Notes under the pieces: model-generated
The model's input: the letters and a program-made list of their open reading frames with translations, nothing else
Told to the model about the DNA's origin: nothing
Database searches by the model: none
Position numbers and translations under genes: made by a program
In this document: in pieces, positions 1-11,693 of the stretch
Numbering within the stretch: position 1 is the first letter of the stretch
Layout of the letters: each line of letters starts with the position of its first letter
Origin: Daedaleopsis sinensis
Taxonomy: Eukaryota > Basidiomycota > Agaricomycetes > Polyporales > Polyporaceae
Assembly (NCBI GenBank): GCA_033807695.1
Contig: CM066305.1
Location: 2,108,001-2,172,000 of the forward strand
Length of the DNA stretch: 64,000 nucleotides
Direction: 5' to 3'

Positions 1-417
1 AGTCCCTCGGTCCACCTCTTCCTTCCTCTTGAGACCTCCTTCATGCCCACTCTGTATCCTCCCTTCGGTCTCTCGCAGCAGCTGGCTCTCCCAAAGGTGC
101 TCGATGTCCGCATTCCAAGCGGCTACATACCTCTCGCGCTCACCACTCTCACCTCGCTTGTGTGCGTATCGGGCGTGAACCGGCTCACGGCGCGCGTGAC
201 CTCGCTTACGGTCACCCTCGTGCTCGTCGTGCGCAAGGCGGTGTCGATGGTCATCAGCGTTGTGCTATTCGGTGCGAAGACATCGCCGGGGAAGAGCGCA
301 GACTACGACGCAGGCATGATGTGGGCAGGGGCCGCGTTTGTGTTCCTCGGGACGATGGGGTACGCGGCAGGCACGCGCAAGAGCAATACCCAGGCGCAGA
401 AGGTGAAAACGGATTGA
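1..417 (+). CDS. UAA-family nucleotide-sugar transporter, C-terminal part (partial)
   Basis: The reading frame is open from the window edge to TGA at 415-417, giving about 138 residues of a C-terminus. It contains a polytopic hydrophobic segment with TSLTVTLVLVVRKAVS, a signature of the last helices of the UAA/SLC35B transporters. These carry UDP-sugars into the ER or Golgi lumen in exchange for UMP. The spacing of this motif, the short loop with TSPG and the final VFLGTMGYA helix look closest to the YEA4/SLC35B4 branch (UDP-GlcNAc/UDP-xylose) rather than HUT1, but substrate cannot be fixed from this fragment. The polar tail GTRKSNTQAQKVKTD is cytosolic in this family. The N-terminus and upstream exons lie outside the window. 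Confidence 0.8.
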   Translation, partial: SPSVHLFLPLETSFMPTLYPPFGLSQQLALPKVLDVRIPSGYIPLALTTLTSLVCVSGVNRLTARVTSLTVTLVLVVRKAVSMVISVVLFGAKTSPGKSADYDAGMMWAGAAFVFLGTMGYAAGTRKSNTQAQKVKTD

Positions 418-919
418 AAGTGAAGACTAATTTATGTATGCTGGACTCAGTTTCACAGAGCGGCGGATTGTTGTCGGTGCGATAGATAAGATATTGTTGT
501 ACATTGATATATTGACAGGAACTTCACGGAAAACACGACGTTAGGTGCATGTACATCCGGATATAGATACAAGTACATCAGAATAGAGATCATAGCATTG
601 TTGTATTTAGACGAACAACAGGGCAGACAAATAGATGTGGTTGCAAAGCATGGTGGAAAACGGGAGTGTGCGTAGGAATGTGGCAGATCAGGAGATCAGG
701 AGTTGCGACAGATTTGAGCAATAACAAAGGTTCTGGTGGGTGCGAGGAAGCGTGCAGTGGGTTACAACAAAAGCAAAAAATAACAGTGCAAGCATTGCAT
801 TTCGGAAACAATCTGAATAGGATGTAGCGCGGTGAGCGAGGACGACGAGGAAAATGGAACAAGCAACGGTCGTATCTAGTAGGCTGGCCAGACGTGATGT
901 GGTCGGATCCATCCGTAGG
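418..919. other. Intergenic, convergent 3' ends
   Basis: This AT-richer stretch lies between the transporter stop and the small minus-strand gene at 920-1153. It presumably holds both 3' UTRs. I see no coding signal or repeat. Confidence 0.4.
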
Positions 920-1153
920 TTATGAGCTCCTGGGTCCTGGAAACTGGCCTGCAGGGTTGTGTTTGTGGTGGTTTTCATCATGGTCGTAAAATAAATTGAC
1001 GTAACGCGTTTGTCTCCAGAGGCGGAACCGAGGGTGGGCATCCAGCGCAGCCAGCGATCCGCCCACGAAGGATTCCCAATTGCGACGCATCGCACGGTTC
1101 GCCGCTACAGATGCGGAAACCATGCGTGCTGGCACGATGGGATTCGCTGCCAT
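920..1153 (-). CDS. Small hypothetical protein (77 aa)
   Basis: An uninterrupted frame runs from ATG (1153-1151) to TAA (922-920). The product starts MAANPIVPARMVSASVAANR and continues basic and aromatic, with WRQTRYVNLFYDHDENHHK near the end. The arginine-rich, acid-poor N-terminus (first 30 residues) would suit a mitochondrial presequence. The composition looks protein-like rather than random, but I do not recognise a family. It lies about 390 bp downstream of the CBP80 stop on the same strand. It could be an independent small gene or a distal exon of a transcript with an upstream start; a second ATG at 1241 is in another frame. Not certain. Confidence 0.35.
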   Translation of the reverse strand: MAANPIVPARMVSASVAANRAMRRNWESFVGGSLAALDAHPRFRLWRQTRYVNLFYDHDENHHKHNPAGQFPGPRSS

Positions 1154-1545
1154 GGGCAATGGCAAGCTTCCCCGCGTTCCCGAGAGCTTGCCACGACATA
1201 TGTGGGATCCAGGTCTTTAAGGTTTGTGGTAAAAACTGCATGAAGTAGGTCCGCGGGTCCAGGGGTCCTTCCTTTCCGCCGGCACGGGCCCGGACTTCAC
1301 CAGCGATATGGGAGGAGCGACCTGAAAAGGCCGCCCAGTTCCGGGGCGAGGTTGGCCGGGATATGGAGGGGCAACAGTATCCACCTTTTGCATTAACAGA
1401 ATAACAATTATCGAACCGGACTCGAGCAAGTGAGAGATAATTAGACGGGACTGAGGCGGCGAGAGAGTGGGAGCGGGAGACAGGTACAGTAGTAGGGAGG
1501 CGGGGTACGTATAATCGGGCAGTATAGCTACGACTAGAAGGACAC
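1154..1545. other. Intergenic, same-strand spacer
   Basis: This region lies between the CBP80 stop and the small gene. It is pyrimidine/purine rich and has no coding frame I trust. It probably contains the CBP80 3' UTR and the small gene's promoter. Confidence 0.3.
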
Positions 1546-4500
1546 TCACAACTCCTGGCCCGTGGCTATGTTCCAAGTCTTCCGGAACAGCTCCTTCGCT
1601 GGGCTGGGCTTGCTGGAAACCTTTGCGAACGCGACTGTATCTAGGGTGTTCACGTAGTTGTGCAGGTAGGGTTCATACTGGGCGCAGGAGATCCGAGACG
1701 TTCAGGCACCAACGCAGGTCCGCATGAGACCAGGTCAAACACGAGAGCACAGATTAGAACAAGGTTATTCGAGGGCAAGGAGCAAAGGGGAGGGGGAAAG
1801 CACGTCAGTACATATAAGCGACGCCCGATGGTCTATACTCACCGTTCTGTTCCAATGGCGGTACCAGCCCCAGGTCTCCCAACTTTCCCAAGCGTCATCT
1901 TCCCAGTTCGCGCGGTTGTGCCAGGCATGTTCAGTGACGACCTCACGCACAATAGGGCTCACCGAGTCTGTCGCCAGACATTCGACGAACCCCTCAAGGG
2001 TTCGCGCCAACGCAGCCTTCTGCTCACGGGTCAGCACCGTGAAAGCCTTGATGGCCGAGGTCAACTGAGGAGATTCCCCAGCGGGTGCAGCATCTGCGAC
2101 TGCATCCTTAGGTCAAGCTAATTAAAGGTTTGAAGGAGATGCTTACCGGGATTGGCCTCTGCGTCGACCTCCATCGCAGCGCTCTCACCAGCAATAGCGC
2201 GAGCCGCTGTATCATCCGCTTCTCTCCGCAGCGCAGCCACCTTCTTCCGTTGCACCATCACACGGCCGTTGGCCTTATCCAGCGCGGACTTGAGTACATC
2301 CCATTGGAACGCATTGAATGTCCCTCTCGCCCGGCCCTCCGTAATGACCGCGCAGTGCGTGAACGCCCAGGCAACAACGTCGGTAGGATCGACGATCTGG
2401 TACTGCATGAGCTTGTCGAACACGATGAGAATCATGTGCTTGCTCCGCCGCCAAACGGTTGCGACCGTGCTCATGATATCCATGCGAGCAGCGGTGCTTG
2501 CGGTGCTGGAGGATGTGATTTGTCCCGACGCGAGGTTGCGCAGGAGCGGGAGGTATCGCTCTATCGCGTTGAGGAAGTGTGAGAATGAGCGTGAGCCAAT
2601 GGAGAGCAGGGATTGCACTGCGATTGAACGCATGAGCGAGTCGACGTTCACGTCGCCAACAACGGTCTCCTGAAGGTTATTCCTGACAGTCTCGAGGTGC
2701 GTCATAACATCTTCTGGTTTCGCGCGGCCACGCAGGAGGTTGAGGACGCCTTGGGCTGCCTCATAATGGGGATGAGCTGTCCACCACGTTAGTAAAAGGT
2801 ACTAGGCAGACTAGGAGTACCGGTGCCTACTTGGATCCTCGAACTCGAACTCTGGCCCCGGAGCGCCGTCAGGCATCACCCGAGCCTCAGGCTCAGCCAT
2901 GGCTTCGGGGATGATTCTAAGAATCCTGTCATAGTAGGAAAGCCTGATCTCATATTCGACCGCACGGCGCATGAAGATGCGCTTGGGGTGGAGCGGAACA
3001 AGAGTCAAATCAGGCACCCTGAGTGAAACGATATTTGGTCAGACCAGACTAAACATGAGATGCAAAGATCCACTCCTACCATTCTTTCCAGACCCATGAG
3101 AACCCAAAGTTGCTCATATGAACAGCGAACCACTCCGCGAAACGGTGCGCAATCTCGACGTCGAGACCATCCGCAAGCAGCGCGTAAAGTTTCCGGATCG
3201 ACTTGCCCACAGCTGGCCCGACCGTTGTTGGCGAGGACTTGCAGAGCTCGGTAATCAGGGTAATGTAGTAAACAGTTTTGTGCACAGCCTCGGGCACAAT
3301 GAACGATGTGCCAAGGATAGTCTAACGAACGCATATTAGCGACAATAAGATGACCAGGATGAGGTCTTACCTCGATAAGAGTGTTATCCAAATCCCATCC
3401 TTTGCCCTCGACAACCGGTTGGGCGGGAGCACCTGGCCGCGCCTTGAACGTGCCGGGTAGCGTCCATTTGGGGTACTCAAGCAACAACCGCGCGCAATCC
3501 TTGCGGTTGACCTCGAAGATGTCGATGATGTCGATAATGTTGGAACGAAGTATGAACCCCATGGGAGTAGTTGGATCAGGCGTGTTCTGTCTGAGATGAG
3601 TATAGAAGCAAAGAGATCGCGACGGGATGAACGTACGTCGTCATCAAAGAGGCGCACATAACACTCTGGCCATCCATCTTTCTTGACTTGCGCATCCTCG
3701 CCTGATTCTATAGTCAAGGGGTCCATGTCGACGTCTGGTGGGACTAGGACTTCAGGAATCTCGAAAGGAGGGTCCGACAATGGCGGTGACTCCGCGTAAG
3801 GTTGAGGAACACTGTCTGCGATCTGCGAAAATTCGTTCGCATTGAGTGCTTGTAATGTGGCGAACGCACAATCCAGCCACTGCGACGACATCATCAGGAC
3901 GACGCAGATTTGACAGATTCAGCAACAATCCTACCTCCTCTGCGTGCTCGAGTGTAGGCTTGTCTGAGTAGAATTGAACCAAAGGCTGGACAAGCGTCTT
4001 GCGATTATGAGCACGCTCAATGTATGTCCGCAGTCCATTGAAGATCTCCGACACGTCCAGGGAAACATCTTTCTTGATGATAACTCCGGCCTGCATGCAT
4101 TTCAGAAGGGAGCAGCAGGGGTATGGATATATTCACTCACAATCATCAGGCCTTCCGCTGCACATAGGCCGGCTTTTGATGCACGACTATGCGGCACATT
4201 AAACTCGTCCATTACGGCTGTCAAAGACACGAGCAGCTTGAACATGGACCGCGGAGATATTACTTGCGCAGCAGTCAAGTGCGCGAAGAATTGGACCTAT
4301 TTGGGGTTGGAAACTGTGCGCGTCATGACCGAGAAGAAGAGACACGTACACAGAGCCGTGTTTCTCGCCATGCTTGCTTGTCTAGGGAGGTTTGGAAGGT
4401 CTTCCAGAAGTCTTCTAAGACTTGCCTGCCTAAGGACGTAGTTGAGCCCTCAGCAGAGGGGCGGTCATGCAGGAGGCGGAGTAGGGCAGCGTAGTAGGGA

Positions 4501-4893
4501 ATTTTGAAAGGTTGCTCTGTTACACTGAACGGGCATGAGGGAGGCATTCATGAATAGGGCAGAAGGAAGCGCACCCTATACGAAAGCCTTCCGTGACGAC
4601 TGGGATGTTGGCAGGTACATGCTCGAAGATCTGTTCAGCGAGGCGGGGCAACTCTTGAATAGGGTCCTACATGTGGCGAGTTGAGCGGGATGCATTAACC
4701 TGACTACAACAGCACTCACCACTTCGCCATAATGCGTGATGTTCTTCCTCAGCTTTTCTTCTGGGGTCTCATGATGTTCATACCGTTCATGGTTGTCTGT
4801 GCCTTCGACGTTTTATATACGGCATGGACGAGAGTGATAACTTGACTCCTCACCTCTCGGATGGTGCCTTCGTCGGTGTCCGTGGTGGCTCAT
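1546..4893 (-). CDS. NCBP1: Nuclear cap-binding protein subunit 1 (CBP80)
   Basis: This is the large subunit of the nuclear cap-binding complex, a stack of MIF4G-like helical repeats that binds the CBP20 subunit on capped RNA and links it to splicing, export and decay. ATG is at 4893-4891, beginning MSHHGHRRRHHPR, and is cut by an intron with donor GTGAGG. Later exons give LPRLAEQIFEHVPANIPVV (around 4575-4660), then a middle block with YYITLITELCK and FAEWFAVHMSNFGFSWVWKEW-like residues (3076-3297), matching human YTTLLIELCK and HLSNFQFRWSWEDW. SHFLNAIERYLPLL to DKLMQYQIVDPTDVVAWAF follows (2118-2705), then the C-terminal helices (1765-2064) and a last exon ending ATGQEL. There are ten or so short introns. 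The terminal TTGTGAGTG also looks like a donor, so a further 3' exon is possible. Basic Arg/His-rich N-termini are usual in the family (nuclear localisation). Confidence 0.9.
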
Positions 4894-5322
4894 GGGTGCA
4901 AGAGGTCGGTTGTTGGCGTACGATCTGGGATGCCGTCCGAGACAAACTGCAGCCCGCCCACGAGTACACTGAGAAACACTGGATTTTGCTCGGAGACAGA
5001 GTGCGCCTCAAGGCAAAGACAAGACGGCTCGAGGCGCCGAGTTCGTATTTGAAGCGCTGGCTACAATTCTCGCGGGAAATACTCTGGCTACGCAGATAAG
5101 CCACTTGTTGTGCATACTCTTAATTATCATTTCAGTGAAACGTCTCTAGCTCTCAGTCTCACTGTCAGGCAGCAGGCTCTGTTTCGTCGAGAGACTCGGT
5201 ACTCCCAACTGCAAGTAGGACATGGTACACAGCGAGATTTATCTCAACTTGAGCCAAATAACGATATCCATTCCACATCTGTAGACATTGACTATGCAAG
5301 CTGGTAATCTTGACACCGAGGC
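4894..5322. other. CBP80 upstream region / GTB1 3' UTR
   Basis: About 430 bp separates two minus-strand genes. It should contain the GTB1 terminator and the CBP80 promoter. No distinct element was recognised. Confidence 0.35.
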
Positions 5323-7499
5323 TTATAGCTCCTCCCGCTTTTTGTCCTCGGCAGACAAGGGCAAGCACAGGGCGGGCGTCGTCACCTTGAATTCGTACTC
5401 GCACTTCTCCGGTTCCGCGACGGATAGAACGGCATTCTCCGTGCCACAGCTCATCACGAGCTACATTCACGAGATATCATGAGTTGTTAGCATGGCGAGA
5501 AAGGTGGCAACTTACTGTAACACTGCGCTGGGGACCGTTCCAGCACTTGGCACCACGAGTATAGCGTTGCTTGCTGTAGTATGATGGGGAACCCTTCTCG
5601 ATGCCGTCTGCATTGTTCCACGATTCGAAACGCCTAAAGCAGGCGAATGGTTAGCAGTAGACAATGGACCAACTAACAGGGACAGACCCGAGGCTGAATG
5701 TCGATCCGCCCTTGAGAGGCTTCTGACGGGCTTCGTCGAATAAACAGACTTCATAGATGTAGCTGGGAGCCCACAGTGATGAGCACGCATCATAGCAAAG
5801 TTGAAGCATTTGATACATACTCGCCAACTTCTTTCTCAAGACAGGTGTCCTGAAGCTTCTTCCACTCGCCCTGAGAGCCATACCATTCGGGATCGAAGAG
5901 GCGGGAAAGCTCCTGTTCCTTGTCTGCCTTCTCCTTCTTGGTAAGGCTGAGACCGTGCTCCGCATCATTCAACGCCTTCTGGGCCTTCGAAGTGTCTGAA
6001 CACGGCATGTCAGAGGCTAAGAAAGAGCCATACTCGTGGCACACGCACCAGGAGCAGCTGGTTTGGGTGCTTGTGCGAGACCCAGTATCTCGAGGACGCC
6101 GACCAGCTGGTCTCTGAACGCCTCGTATTGAGGTACAAGAGCATCCGGAAGATACGCGGCGAGGTTGTACACTACAAGGCATTCAGTATTGATATCAACC
6201 AAAAGAACGGAGTGCTGAACATACGAATCGAAGTGGGGGACGCAGGCGCTCCTACGTGCTTGTCGTGCTCTATAAGCAACGCGTCGTAATCCGTTTTGAG
6301 AAGATCATCAAGTTGGTGTTCGAGTTGCACAGCGGTCCACAAGCCGTCACCAACTTCCTCCTCTCCTTCCGCTTCCTCATCGCCGTTCTCCTCTACGACA
6401 CCTTCCTCCTCCGCGTCGTCCTTTCCAACATCGTTGATGTGAGGAAGCCCAGCAAGTTGTTCCCATCCACGAACGGCCTCAAGAACGGCCATATCTTGAT
6501 AGTTGGGATTGTAACCGGTACGCAAGCTATCGAGAATATCACCGAGGAGCTTCTCGCGCTCGAGATGTTGCTTGTGTTCGTGCTGCAGGGATTTCAGGGC
6601 CGTAACATGGGTCATAAGGGACTGATAAAGAGCTATGGAACAGTCAGACGGTGTTGCACGATGCTTGAAAGGTCGACTTACGTGACTTCCTCTTCTCCTC
6701 CAGCGCTGCCGCAGAGAGAGACTCTGTTCTCTGGACAAGGTCTTCTCGAACATTTGTCAGTGAAAAGATTGAGAAATGTGTATACACAATGCGTGTACCT
6801 TTGAGACGAGCAACTTCCTTCTCGCGCACACTTATTTCAAGCCCAGACTGGGTGATCTCCAACTCAAGGCGCTTCTTCTCCTTCTCAGCGAAGGCAAGAT
6901 ACGTCGAACGAATCTTCGAGCCCTGTAGCAGTCATCAATAACCGACACCTAACGGGGTGTGACGAAGCACATACAGTCTTCCGGACTTTGTTCTCTGCCT
7001 TCACGCGCTCACGGTAGGCCTCCCCCACCTCCTTACAGAGGTTCTTACACACTCCCGCAGGCTCGTCGGAACCGTCGCAACACTCCGGTTCTTGCAAGGG
7101 TCAACCCAAGAGAGCGAGAAAGCAAGTGAAGTCGACATACCGCACAAGCCATCTCTAACTCGAGTGCTCGGAATAGAAGCCCCGATGTGGCCAGCATTCA
7201 CACAGTAGAATGAGCCGTTTGAACATGCGCTGGTTCCTACGCGTCGACTTGTGAGGCAATATCAGCCTTAACACAACATATTACTCACCAGGCTCATCAC
7301 TCCCATCTGGGCAGTCACAGAAGTCATCGTTGACCGCCGACCAATCAATGGATTTTGAACCGTCTAGACACTGCCATACTTGTGCTGAGCCTTTCTTGGT
7401 CGGAACATAACGAGTTGCTAGTTCTGGAGAGACACCGTGAAGACGTTCTGCACTTGCTAGAGCGTGTATAGGGAGCAGGAGCAGGAGCCAAGGGTGCAT
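5323..7499 (-). CDS. GTB1: Glucosidase II beta subunit (PRKCSH-like)
   Basis: This is the regulatory subunit of ER glucosidase II, which trims the two inner glucoses of N-glycans; the beta chain retains the enzyme in the ER and reads mannose through its MRH domain. ATG is at 7499-7497. The product starts with a signal peptide (MHPWLLLLLPIHALASAERL) and two LDL-A-like cysteine modules ending DDFCDCPDGSDEPGE and CCDGSDEPAG. A long charged coiled-coil region follows (LKRLELE-type exons, 6640-7000), then an acidic run of Glu/Asp around 6330-6430. The C-terminal MRH domain spans roughly 5340-5900 with RFESWNNADG, RYTRGAKCWNGPQRS and CEYEFKVTTPALC. The chain ends KKREEL at TAA 5325-5323. REEL fits the [KRHQSA][DENQ]EL pattern of ER retrieval signals, replacing the usual HDEL. 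At least eight short introns. Confidence 0.92.
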
Positions 7500-8132
7500 C
7501 GAGAGCCGGTCGTGGACTTCGTGAGTGCACTTAGTAGTGGAGTCTACGTGGAAGCGCCTGCACTCTCAAGTAAATCATAGTCACGTGCAAGCTGTTCATG
7601 GGAACGACGCGGCGGCGAGTTCATGAACACCCTCTAGCAGGTCGCTGGGGCAAATAAGTCCCACACGCTCTAAGACGGGTATTTGGACACATGCTATAGG
7701 ATGCACCTTACCTACTGCGTAGTCGGAACGCTAGCGTCTTCGAGCAGCGCGAACATGGATACTCACTGGATACTAGCCGTGGATTGTGAGAACGAGAGCG
7801 CTCAGAATGTACGGGCGCTATCGGGTTCAGTTCCCGCTCGGCAAGCTCCGCTCGCCACATTCGACTTTACCAGATTGCTCGTCAACGCCATTGACAACGC
7901 CGCCGACTAGCAAGACTGTGAGTATGCCCCTCCCTACTCTTGTGCTTTGCTTGGACTGCCTCTGTGGATGTCGTTCATCTGCGCCAGCGCGAAAAAGCCA
8001 ACGAGAACGATGCACTTTGGGCTGGATGCACTCGGCGACATCTGGATGCACTCTCTATCTCTTCCCCGTTTCCCTGCTATTCGGCATCGTTTGTTTTAGC
8101 TCAGCGCTCACATTGCCTCTCTAGAATCAACA
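7500..8132 (+). promoter_or_regulatory. Divergent promoter region GTB1 / uL2, with probable 5' UTR intron
   Basis: This is 633 bp between two divergent starts. GTGAGT at 7918-7923 and CTCTCTAG ending at 8124, nine bases before the uL2 ATG, could bound a 207 nt 5' UTR intron. That is common in fungal ribosomal protein genes. The stretch 7930-8110 is pyrimidine-rich, as expected of a basidiomycete RP promoter or intron. Inference only. Confidence 0.35.
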
Positions 8133-9112
8133 ATGGGTAGGGTCATCCGGGCACAAAGGCGGTCGCACGCAATCGTACGTCTCACTGTATCTCTTGTATG
8201 ACATTTCGTTCAACCGGCCTTCCATTCCAATAGTTCAAATCCCACACCCACCTCAACAAGGCCCCGGCGCAATTCCGTCCTCTGGATTTCGCGGAGCGTA
8301 ATGGCTACATCAAGGGCATCGTAAAGGAGATCATCCATGATTCTGGCCGGTGAGTATTGCATTCATGTGATGTACGGGTGAGTGCTGAGCTACGAGTAGT
8401 GGAGCCCCTCTTGCCCGTGTTGTCTTCCGGGATCCCTACCGCTACAAGCTCCGCAAGGAGACTTTCATTGCAACCGAGGGTCTTCACACTGGTGCCTTCG
8501 TTTACTGTGGAAAGAAGGCTCAGCTCGCTGTTGGCAACGTCATCCCTGTTGCCCAGCTGCCCGAAGGTACCATCGTCTGCAACGTCGAGGAGAAGGCAGG
8601 CGACCGCGGCGCGCTTGCCCGCACGTCCGGCAACTACGCGACTGTCATCGGCCACTCGCCAGATGAGAACAAGACCCGTATTCGTCTCCCTTCCGGCGCG
8701 AAGAAGACCGTCTCCGGCAGCTGCCGTGCGACCGTCGGTATCGTCGCTGGCGGTGGTCGTATCGACAAGCCTTTGCTTAAGGCTGGTCGTGCATACTACA
8801 AGTTCAAGGCCAAGCGCTACAAGTTCGTGCATTCCCTTTATATGTATGTTATCATACTGACTATTCGAGTAGCTGGCCCCGCACTCGTGGTGTTGCCATG
8901 AACCCGGTTGATCACCCTCACGGTGGTGGTAACCACCAACATATCGGTAAGGCGTCGACGATCGCCCGTTCTGCCGTCCCTGGTCAGAAAGTCGGTCTCA
9001 TTGCTGCGCGCCGGGTACGTCATCTCCTTTCCATCACATCAGAGCACATCTTGATTCAGGCCTATATCAGACTGGTCTGCTGCGCGGTACCGTCAAGGTC
9101 AAGGAGGTTTAG
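8133..9112 (+). CDS. RPL2: 60S ribosomal protein uL2 (RPL2/L8)
   Basis: A core protein of the large subunit near the peptidyl-transferase centre. It begins [14 protein letters not shown] and then [28 protein letters not shown], collinear with yeast and human uL2 throughout. The signature [18 protein letters not shown] is intact, including the GGG-H loop that contacts 23S/25S rRNA, and the chain ends [13 protein letters not shown] at TAG 9110-9112. Introns interrupt after HAI (about 8174-8232), at HDSGR/GAPLA (about 8350-8400), near AKRY (donor GTTCGT about 8832, acceptor TAG about 8873) and after IAARR (about 9015-9070). Codon use is strongly C/G-ending, as expected for high expression. Confidence 0.96.
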
Positions 9113-9506
9113 GTGGTTTCGCGTTGGACCTCCGTTGTTTGTTGTATGCTGCCCTACCCCACTTGCACGATGTTACAAAAGCTATGTATGCAGCTCATTG
9201 CATATGCATCATGACCACATGCCCTACGACGCACGATTACCTACCATTGAGCGTGTAGTGAGATGCGATGGCACCAGTTGTGAATCTGAAGGTGGTTCAC
9301 GCAGTGGTGAAAAGCCTAAGCGCCCGAAAAGGCGGGAACGTGTGCCGGCAACCTCCGTCTGCTAGATTATGACGTCTTTAGAGGAGCAGTCAAATCCGAA
9401 ACCGGTCCGGTGTTGCAAGGGGAAAGTAGGTTCTCCAGTCCAATCGACCCCGCGTCCATAAAATTGATTCCTAACCCAGCCTAACCCCTAAGCACTGACC
9501 GCCACC
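9113..9506 (+). promoter_or_regulatory. uL2 3' UTR and ribulokinase-like promoter
   Basis: This is 394 bp between tandem genes. Just upstream of the kinase ATG is a C/T-rich leader with two CCTAACCC-like words and the context CCGCCACC ATG, which fits a strong fungal start. No TATA box is obvious. Confidence 0.35.
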
Positions 9507-11693
9507 ATGTCCCAGACAGCATACTATATCGGCGTCGACGTCGGGACGGGCTCCGTTCGTGCTGGCCTCGTCAAGCCAGATGGAACCCTCGTTGCCTCCT
9601 TCACGGAGGAGACCACTACCTGGCGCGATTCAGATGATCACCGCATCTTCGAGCAATCGACCAACAATATCTGGTCCGGAATGTGCAAGTGCATCAAGGC
9701 TTGTCTCAAGGAGGCCAACGTGTCGCCATCGGACGTCAAGGGTATTGGGTTCGATGCGACTTGTTCCCTCGCGGTCACAGACATGAATGGGGAGTCGGTC
9801 ACTGTGACGAAGGGTAACGAGCTGGGTCAGAATGGCGATCGCAACATCATTTTGTGGGCAGACCACCGGGCGGAGAAAGAAGCCGATCTTATCAACAGCA
9901 CGGGTTCAGCCGTGCTCGACTATGTCGGGGGAACCATGAGCGTACGTCCTGTCACCCTGACATGCTATCCTGTGAATAACTAGGAAGCCAGTTGGAGATG
10001 GAGATCCCTAAGACACTCTGGCTGAAGCACAACATGAAATCGGAGCTGTTCAAACGTTGCCAGTTCTTTGACCTCCCCGATTTCCTCACGTATCGTGCTA
10101 CCGGTTACAATCGTCGCTCGTGCTGCTCCCTTGCGTGCAAATGCTCGTTTGTTCCCATCAAGAATGGCTGGCAGCCGGAGTTCTTCCAAAAGATCGGACT
10201 AGGCGAGTTTGTGGACAACAACTTCTCGCAGATCGGCCAGGAGGAGGTTCTCACCGCGGGTATGCCTATTGGAAATGGGCTGTCCAAGAAAGCTGCAGAA
10301 GAGACCGGCTTGCTCGAGGGCACTCCAGTTGGTAGCGGTGTTATTGACGCGTAAGTGCAGCCTCCGTGTCATCGAGTGTTGTCTTGACAATCGTGTAGGT
10401 ATGCCGGTTGGCTCGGAACTGTAGCCGCGAAGTACCAGGTCAACGGCAAGCTCGTAGAGAAAGGGCCTTCTCCTGAAGAGTCTCGACACCGCTTGGCGGC
10501 AGTTGCAGGAACGAGCACTTGCCACATTGTCCAGGTGCGTTCACAGATGAACGATATTGTCGATGCCATTGAGTTGCCCTGCAGAGCCCGGAGGGTGTGT
10601 TTGTGAACGGCGTTTGGGGTCCGTACAAGGACGTCGTTTTCCCTGGTTGGTGGATGAACGAGGGTGGACAGTCGTCTACTGGACAGGTGCGGACCCCTCA
10701 TTCATGTCGCTAAGTACAATTGACCAACGTCGGTCGATTCAGCTCATTGATTTCATGATAACGACGCACCCTGCGTATCCCAAGCTCCAAGAGCTGGCGG
10801 AACAGCGTAAGACAAATATCCATGAAGGTGAGAGAGGCAGACGGAATCTCACGTATTACGCTTATCGCTTCGCATCGTCCAGTGCTGCACGATGAGCTTG
10901 AGAGGCTCCGATCGGAAACAAAAGCCGAGAATCTCACAGAACTTACCAAGGACCTCCACTTCTATCCTGACCTGCATGGTGCGTGCCGCACTCTGTCCAT
11001 GTCATGCACAGCATCTTATGAAGTAATGATGTCAGGAAACCGCTCTCCCCTCGCGGACCCTCGCATGACCGGATCTATTGTTGGCCTGCAGCTCGTGCGT
11101 TCATCCCTATTTCCTCACAGCTTCGCAACCTCATGTGTCCACTGTTCTGGATATTGTCCGACAGGATTCTGGTCTCACCGACCTTGCGCGCAAATTCAAC
11201 GTGACGCTGGAAGCAATTGCGCTTCAGACACGCCACATCGTCGACCAGATGAACGCCAAGGGCCATGCGATCCAGTCCATCTACATGTCCGGCGGACAGG
11301 CGAAGAACGCGATGCTCATGCAGCTCTTCGCCAACACGTGCAGCATGCCCGTCGTGCTCCCGCAGAGCAGCGGCGCTGCAGTCGTCCTCGGCGCCGCCAT
11401 GCTGGGCAGGTTCGCCGCAGAGGCGCAGGCGAAGAAGGAGAAGCTTGAGAAGGGGCAGCGTGGTCAGGCCCTCTGGGAGATCATGGTACGCCTGTTCTAG
11501 ACTGGTTTCTGCACCGAGCGGGCGGATTCATGCTATGACTCCGCAGGTCGAGATGACGCCTCCCGGAACCATGGTGGAGCCAGCTGCAAGCCCGAAGGAA
11601 AAGAAGCTGCTCGAGGCGAAGTACAGGATCTTCCTCGAGGCGATTGGTATTCAGCGTCGGTGGCGCGAAGAGATGCAGGAGGCTGCTCAGTGA
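9507..11693 (+). CDS. FGGY-family carbohydrate kinase (D-ribulokinase-like)
   Basis: Phosphorylates a pentulose or similar sugar with ATP, probably in the cytosol. It resembles human FGGY and yeast YDR109C, which act on D-ribulose. The N-terminal ATPase motif [17 protein letters not shown] begins at residue 6, and the family motif [12 protein letters not shown] lies near residue 90. Further on are [41 protein letters not shown], the glycine-rich [24 protein letters not shown] and, in the C-terminal domain, [22 protein letters not shown] with the adenosine-binding GGQAKN. The end is [13 protein letters not shown] 11691-11693. About eight introns, including one just after MS (donor GTACGT) and a late one at 11486-11546. 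All expected motifs are present, so an active enzyme is likely; substrate is inferred from family. Confidence 0.9.

Noticed and set aside
7683..8124. Frames upstream of uL2
   Set aside because: They lie in a probable promoter/5' UTR intron and have no similarity to known proteins.
9460..9500. Telomere-like CCTAACCC words before the ribulokinase-like gene
   Set aside because: Only two imperfect copies, not a tandem array; better read as a pyrimidine-rich leader.
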